Positions 13,495 to 17,745 of a stretch of DNA of 17,745 bases are shown piece by piece (positions within the stretch are counted from its first letter, which is position 1; the number at the start of each line of letters is the position of its first letter). A model generated the notes under the pieces. That model was given only the letters and a program-made list of their open reading frames with translations. It searched no databases and was not told where the DNA came from. Source of the DNA: Clostridiaceae bacterium. Its GTDB lineage: Bacteria; Bacillota; Clostridia; Saccharofermentanales; UBA5734. The DNA lies in assembly GCA_012522285.1 (NCBI GenBank), contig JAAYKS010000063.1, forward strand, positions 1 through 17,745, written 5' to 3'. The translations under genes were made by a program, and so were the position numbers.

Positions 13495-15507
13495 ATGGAT
13501 ATGCCGTTCAAACTTACATCGGACATGACCCCCAGGGGGGACCAACCGGAAGCGATCGACACCCTGGTGAAGGGTATCGAACAGGGGATGCGTACGCAGA
13601 CCCTGATGGGTGTCACCGGCTCGGGCAAGACGTTTACGATGGCACAGATCATCCAGCGTCTGCAGCGACCGGCTTTGGTGGTCGCGCACAACAAGACGCT
13701 GGCGGGCCAGCTGTGTGCCGAGTTCAAGGCTTTTTTCCCGGAGAATGCGGTCGAGTACTTTGTCAGCTATTACGACTATTATCAGCCGGAGGCATACATC
13801 CCGTCGACCGACACCTATATCGACAAGGATTCGGCGATCAACGAAGAGATCGACCGGATGCGGCATTCGGCCACATCCGCTCTTCTGGAGCGGCGGGATG
13901 TCATCGTCGTCGCCAGTGTCTCCTGCATCTACGGACTCGGCAACCCGGAGGATTACCGGGAACTGATGGTTTCGCTGCGGCCGGGTATGCAAAAAGACCG
14001 GGACGAGGTCATCCGTGCGTTGATCGACATTCAGTACAACCGCAACGACTTTGAACTCAAGCGGGGGAGTTTCCGCGTCCGCGGAGATACGTTGGACATC
14101 TATCCGGCCTCCTCCGAGGATACGTTGACACGGTTGGTTTTTTTCGGAGACGAGATCGAAAAAGTGCTGGAGCTGGACCGCCTGACCGGCAAAACCATCG
14201 GTTCCCGCAGCTATACCGCGATCTTTCCCGCCTCTCATTATGCGACCACCGAGGACAAGGTCCGTCAGGCACTGGTTACGATCGAAGAGGAGCTGGACGA
14301 ACGGCTCAAGGTTCTCCAGGATGCCGGCAAACCGCTGGAAGCCTACCGTCTCGAGCAGCGCACGCGCTACGATCTCGAGATGCTCCGAGAAACTGGTTTC
14401 TGCAAGGGCATCGAGAACTATTCGAGGCATCTGACGGGAAGGACACCGGGCACCCCTCCTTATACACTGCTGGATTTCTTTCCAAAGGATTATCTCCTGT
14501 TTCTCGACGAGTCCCATGTGACCGTTCCGCAGATCGGCGCCATGTACAACGGCGACCGGGCGCGAAAAGAGACGTTGGTGGAGTATGGATTCCGCCTGCC
14601 GTCGGCGTTTGACAACCGCCCGCTGCGGTTCGAAGAGTTCGAACAGCGCATGGGACAGACTGTGTTTGTGAGCGCGACACCATCGCGCTATGAAGCGGCA
14701 CACGCGGAGCAGATTGCGGAGCAGATCATCCGACCGACAGGTCTGGTCGATCCGGCACTGCACATCCGCCCGGTGGACGGACAGATCGAGGATCTGATGG
14801 AAGAGATCCGCCTGACCGTGGCGCGGGGAGAGCGTGCGCTGGTACTGACCTTAACGAAAAAAATGGCGGAGGACCTGACCGCGTTTTTCCAGGAGGAAAA
14901 GCTGCGCGTCAAATACCTCCATTCGGACGTCGAGATCCTCAAACGCATGGAGATTCTCCGGGATCTGCGGAACGGCGCGTTCGACGTACTGGTCGGAATC
15001 AACCTGTTGCGCGAGGGACTGGATCTACCGGAAGTCTCGCTGATCGCGATTCTGGACGCGGACCGGGAGGGCTTCCTCCGCTCGGCGACCTCCCTGATCC
15101 AGATCATCGGCCGCGCGGCCCGCAACGTCAACGGACGGGTTGTGATGTACGCGGACGAAGTCACTCCTTCGATGCTGAGCGCGGTCTCCGAAACCAATCG
15201 TCGCCGTACCATCCAGGAGGCGTACAACCTGGAGCACGGGATCACGCCGGTCAGTGTACACAAGGAAATACGGGATGTGCTGGAAACCCTGGAAGCCGTC
15301 GCTGAGGAAGCGGGCGTCGACCTCAAGGTGAAAGTGGCAGAAGATGCCGCGGAATACCGATTCGACGCGATGAGCCGCACGGAACTCGAGAAATTGTTAC
15401 CGCGCATCGAACGCGAGATGCGGGAAGCCTCCAAACAACTGGCATTTGAAGAGGCGGCCCGGCTCCGGGATCTGGCCATTGCGATCCGAGGGAAACTGTC
15501 GGAGTAA
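13495..15507 (+). CDS. uvrB: Excinuclease ABC subunit B (UvrB)
   Basis: UvrB is the damage-verifying helicase-like subunit of nucleotide excision repair; it receives DNA from UvrA and recruits UvrC. The 670-residue product shows Walker A GVTGSGKT (39-46), the beta-hairpin region SYYDYYQPEAYIPSTDTYIDKDS (91-113), SVSCIYGLG, the Walker B DESHVTVPQ, RPLRFEEFE, VSATPS, the segment INLLREGLDLPEVSLIAILDADREGFLRS, QIIGRAARN and a C-terminal UVR motif for UvrC contact (MREASKQLAFEEAARLRDLA). The family N-terminus (PFKLTSDMTPRGDQPEAI) fixes the start at ATG 13495 or 13501. An upstream in-frame ATG at 13453 lies inside the LexA-like box. A purine-rich GGAGGAGGGG (13465-13474) is 20 nt from the ATG, too far for a normal ribosome site. 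uvrA and uvrC are not in the window. Confidence 0.98.
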   Translation: MDMPFKLTSDMTPRGDQPEAIDTLVKGIEQGMRTQTLMGVTGSGKTFTMAQIIQRLQRPALVVAHNKTLAGQLCAEFKAFFPENAVEYFVSYYDYYQPEAYIPSTDTYIDKDSAINEEIDRMRHSATSALLERRDVIVVASVSCIYGLGNPEDYRELMVSLRPGMQKDRDEVIRALIDIQYNRNDFELKRGSFRVRGDTLDIYPASSEDTLTRLVFFGDEIEKVLELDRLTGKTIGSRSYTAIFPASHYATTEDKVRQALVTIEEELDERLKVLQDAGKPLEAYRLEQRTRYDLEMLRETGFCKGIENYSRHLTGRTPGTPPYTLLDFFPKDYLLFLDESHVTVPQIGAMYNGDRARKETLVEYGFRLPSAFDNRPLRFEEFEQRMGQTVFVSATPSRYEAAHAEQIAEQIIRPTGLVDPALHIRPVDGQIEDLMEEIRLTVARGERALVLTLTKKMAEDLTAFFQEEKLRVKYLHSDVEILKRMEILRDLRNGAFDVLVGINLLREGLDLPEVSLIAILDADREGFLRSATSLIQIIGRAARNVNGRVVMYADEVTPSMLSAVSETNRRRTIQEAYNLEHGITPVSVHKEIRDVLETLEAVAEEAGVDLKVKVAEDAAEYRFDAMSRTELEKLLPRIEREMREASKQLAFEEAARLRDLAIAIRGKLSE

Positions 15508-15577
15508 GTTAAACAGATCGACGCGGTTTACACATGTCCTTCGCTGGATGTGTCAGGGGTGGATCGACCCGTTCGAA

Positions 15578-15586
15578 TGGTATAAT
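15578..15586 (+). promoter_or_regulatory. Extended -10 promoter of the phosphohexomutase-dnaE pair
   Basis: TGGTATAAT at 15578-15586 is identical to the uvrB element, and the similarity continues downstream (ATTTTC against ATTCTC). There is no recognisable -35 at 16-18 nt. The predicted start near 15593 gives a 40-nt leader containing the GGAGGGG ribosome site. The remainder of the 15508-15632 gap shows a small imperfect hairpin (15530-15553) without a U-run. Confidence 0.6.
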
Positions 15587-15632
15587 TTTCTCAACCATCC
15601 ATCACCAAGCATCGAAGACGGAGGGGATTCGT

Positions 15633-17372
15633 ATGAACGCCCGTGACCGATACAATCTATGGACGACCCAACCTCGTTTCGACGCGGCCACCCGGGAAGA
15701 ACTGCTCCGGATCGCAGAGGATCCGGCGGAGATCGAAGACCGTTTCTATCGCTCGCTCGAGTTCGGGACGGCCGGGCTGCGCGGGGTGATCGGTGCCGGC
15801 ACCAACCGGATGAACGTTTATACTGTCGCGATGGCCGCGGCAGGGTTTGCGCGCGACATCGCCTCCAAGGGACAGGCCGCCATGGACGCAGGTGTCGTCA
15901 TCTCTTTTGATTCCCGGCGGATGTCGCCCGAGTTTGCCCGCGTCGTGGCCTGCGTGTTTGCGGCGCACGGCGTGTTGGCCCGGTTGTCGGATACCTTGCG
16001 GCCGGTTCCGGTGCTGTCATTTGCAATCCGTCACTACCGGGCGACCGGGGGCGTCATGATCACCGCCAGCCACAATCCGGCAGCCTATAACGGATTCAAG
16101 GCGTATGGATCGGATGGGGGACAGTGCCCTCCGGAAACCGCGGACCAAATTGCAGCCCGGATGGACGAAATCGAAGATCCAACCACCATAGAAATGGGTT
16201 CTTACAACGAGCACCTGACGTCAGGACGACTGGTCGTCATAGGAGAAGAGCTGGATGATGCCTATATGGAGATGTTATCCCATCTGGCGCTCCATAGAGA
16301 TGCGGTCGCCCGGCATGCGGACATGAAGATCGTCTACACCCCGCTCCACGGTTCCGGCAATGTTCCGGTCCGCCGGATTCTGGCCGAGTCCGGATTCCGG
16401 CAGGTCCTCGTGGTTCCGGAACAGGAGCTCCCGGATCCGGAATTCCCGACGGTCAAGGCACCCAATCCGGAAGAACGCGCGGCGCTGGCGCGGGCGATTT
16501 CCCTGGCGGAGAGAGAACAGGCGGATCTGGTGATCGCCACCGATCCGGACGCCGATCGCATGGGTCTGGCTTTGCGCGGGGCGGACGGGGAGTACACCGT
16601 TCTCACCGGCAATCAGATTGGTCTCCTGCTGATGGATTACATCCTGTCCTCCAAGCAGGCCGCGGGCACATTGCCCGGCCGTTCGTTTTGCGTCACCACG
16701 ATTGTTTCCACGAAACTTGCAAAGCGTGTGGCTTCGCATTATGGCGTGACACTGATGGAGTGTCTGACCGGCTTCAAGTACATCGGCGAACTGATCAAAG
16801 AGCACGACGAAAACGGAAACATGCACTTCCAGTTCGGCTTTGAAGAAAGCTTTGGTTTCCTGTCCGGGACGGACGTCAGGGACAAAGACGCGGTGGTCGC
16901 CGCGATGCTGGCGGCCGAAATGGCGGCAGTCGCGCGCGACCGGGGGATGACCCTGTACGATTGGCTGCAGGACCTGTTCCACCGGTTCGGTCATGCCGCG
17001 GAGAAGACCCTCTCGATTTCGCTGGACTCCCGCGAAGGGCTCGACCGCATCCGGAAAGGGATGGAGCGGCTGAGATCTTCCAAGTCGGATCGGACCGCCG
17101 GATTGCACGTCTTGCGTGTCAAAGATTATCTGCAGTCGGTGGAGACGGACTTTACGGATGCCGGGGAGCGCCCGCTGGACCTCCCGCGCTCGGATGTGCT
17201 TTTGTACGAGCTGGACGACCTTGACTGGTTCTGCGTTCGCCCGTCCGGCACCGAGCCCAAAATCAAGATCTACGCCGGTGCTTACGACGCGGATGCCGCC
17301 GCCTGTGCGGCACGGTTGTCGTCGATGGTCGACGCACTCCGGGATCACATGGAGGAGATGCTGCGACCATGA
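15633..17372 (+). CDS. pgcA: Phosphoglucomutase / phospho-sugar mutase (PgcA-like)
   Basis: This alpha-D-phosphohexomutase interconverts glucose-1-phosphate and glucose-6-phosphate (or the mannose equivalents), feeding sugar nucleotide and cell-envelope synthesis. The 579-residue product matches the longer Bacillus PgcA type. Signatures are EFGTAGLRGVIGAGTNRMN, the active-site loop TASHNPAAYNGFKAYGSDGGQ with the phosphoserine S146, metal-binding DPDADR (304-309), the sugar-binding segment ending GFEESFGFLSG, and the phosphate-binding RPSGTEPKIKIY (from 536). The ATG at 15633 has GGAGGGG 6 nt upstream; the frame is open further back but without similarity. Phosphomannomutase activity cannot be excluded from sequence, so the symbol is tentative. 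Its stop overlaps dnaE by 4 nt. Confidence 0.93.
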   Translation: MNARDRYNLWTTQPRFDAATREELLRIAEDPAEIEDRFYRSLEFGTAGLRGVIGAGTNRMNVYTVAMAAAGFARDIASKGQAAMDAGVVISFDSRRMSPEFARVVACVFAAHGVLARLSDTLRPVPVLSFAIRHYRATGGVMITASHNPAAYNGFKAYGSDGGQCPPETADQIAARMDEIEDPTTIEMGSYNEHLTSGRLVVIGEELDDAYMEMLSHLALHRDAVARHADMKIVYTPLHGSGNVPVRRILAESGFRQVLVVPEQELPDPEFPTVKAPNPEERAALARAISLAEREQADLVIATDPDADRMGLALRGADGEYTVLTGNQIGLLLMDYILSSKQAAGTLPGRSFCVTTIVSTKLAKRVASHYGVTLMECLTGFKYIGELIKEHDENGNMHFQFGFEESFGFLSGTDVRDKDAVVAAMLAAEMAAVARDRGMTLYDWLQDLFHRFGHAAEKTLSISLDSREGLDRIRKGMERLRSSKSDRTAGLHVLRVKDYLQSVETDFTDAGERPLDLPRSDVLLYELDDLDWFCVRPSGTEPKIKIYAGAYDADAAACAARLSSMVDALRDHMEEMLRP

Positions 17373-17745
17373 GCTCATTTGTACACCTGCATCTACATAC
17401 CGAGTACAGCCTGCTGGACGGTGCGATCCGGATCGAGGAGCTGCCCGCCCGGCTCAAGGAGCTCGGGATGGACGCCTGTGCCGTTACCGACCACGGAAGT
17501 ATGTTCGGCGTGATTGATTTTTTCCGGACTTGTGGACGGGAAGGGATCAAACCGATCATCGGCTGCGAGGTGTATGTGGCACCCCGGTCCCATCTGGACA
17601 AGCAAGCGGGAACCGACAAGGAGCCCGCCCATCTCGTCCTGCTGGCGGAAAACAACGAAGGGTTCCAGAACCTGATCCAACTGGTGTCGACGGGGTATGT
17701 CGATGGATTTTACTACCGACCCCGTGTGGACCACGAGCTGCTCCG
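17369..17745 (+). CDS. dnaE: DNA polymerase III alpha subunit DnaE, N-terminal part (cut by window end)
   Basis: Only the first 125 codons are present. They encode the PHP domain that opens bacterial replicative polymerase alpha subunits: FVHLHLHTEYSLLDGAIRIEEL with the HLHLHTEYS motif at residues 6-14, AVTDHGSMFGVIDFF, IKPIIGCEVYVAP, HLVLLAENNEGFQNLIQLVS and FYYRPRVDHELL. The segment order matches DnaE rather than PolC, whose PHP domain is interrupted by an exonuclease. The ATG overlaps the end of the phosphohexomutase gene (ATGA), and GGAGGAG lies 11 nt upstream. DnaE1 or DnaE3 type cannot be told from this fragment. Confidence 0.96.
   Translation, partial: MSSFVHLHLHTEYSLLDGAIRIEELPARLKELGMDACAVTDHGSMFGVIDFFRTCGREGIKPIIGCEVYVAPRSHLDKQAGTDKEPAHLVLLAENNEGFQNLIQLVSTGYVDGFYYRPRVDHELL

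Noticed and set aside
13399..14763. Long minus-strand open frame opposite uvrB
   Set aside because: It is antisense to a fully conserved uvrB, has no recognisable motif, and such shadows are expected in GC-rich coding DNA.
15530..15553. ACACAT...ATGTGT hairpin after uvrB as a terminator
   Set aside because: The stem is short with a bulge and is followed by CAGGGG, not a U-run.
15565..15575. CGACCCGTTCG upstream of the phosphohexomutase as a second SOS box
   Set aside because: It is 11 nt rather than 14 nt long, so the half-sites have the wrong spacing for LexA.
1..17745. CRISPR array, tRNA, rRNA, insertion sequence or defence island
   Set aside because: No regularly spaced repeats, RNA gene sequences, transposase motifs or defence domains were seen; gene content is housekeeping throughout.

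Overview
This is a GC-rich (roughly 60% by eye), densely packed bacterial chromosome segment made almost entirely of housekeeping genes. Several features point to a Bacillota (Firmicutes) organism, probably Clostridia-like. There is a divIB - small basic protein (sbp) - ftsZ order, a coaD followed by the clostridial 'ATPase'-like coiled-coil protein, strong Shine-Dalgarno sequences, TTG and GTG starts, and a Bacillus-type LexA (DinR) box at uvrB. I cannot name a genus. The sporulation genes spoIIGA-sigE-sigG, which often follow ftsZ in spore formers, are absent here, which hints at a non-sporulating lineage but does not prove it.

Layout. (1) Positions 1-4565, + strand: the tail of a reduced division/cell wall (dcw) cluster, mraY (5' truncated by the window) - ftsW - murG - divIB - sbp, most of it tightly spaced or overlapping. 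The usual murD, murC, murB and ftsA are missing from their expected slots. (2) Positions 4566-4851: an intergenic region with a weak terminator, a candidate promoter and a structured leader for ftsZ. (3) Positions 4852-11160, + strand: ftsZ - nrdR - nth - recG - rsmD - coaD - coiled-coil protein, with gaps of at most 18 nt or short overlaps, so probably one transcription unit joining cell division to nucleotide-reduction control, DNA repair, rRNA methylation and CoA synthesis. (4) Positions 11172-13312, - strand: ilvE, followed by a clear intrinsic terminator and then a phosphotransferase-family gene that converges on the ftsZ operon with 11 nt between the stop codons. (5) Positions 13313-17745, + strand: divergent uvrB with its own SOS-type promoter, then a phosphohexomutase with a near-identical extended -10 promoter, overlapping the start of dnaE, which runs off the window.

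No tRNA, rRNA, CRISPR array, insertion sequence, phage gene or defence system was seen. The main points for a second look are small-scale. FtsZ carries two internal copies of a motif resembling its C-terminal peptide. A perfect 10-bp palindrome is embedded in the ftsZ linker. The uvrB promoter places the transcription start at or next to the start codon, with a LexA box just upstream. RecG has an acidic, proline-rich insertion in its helicase core. A 12-codon upstream ORF ends inside the ilvE start codon. I found no convincing evidence for a wholly new multi-gene system.
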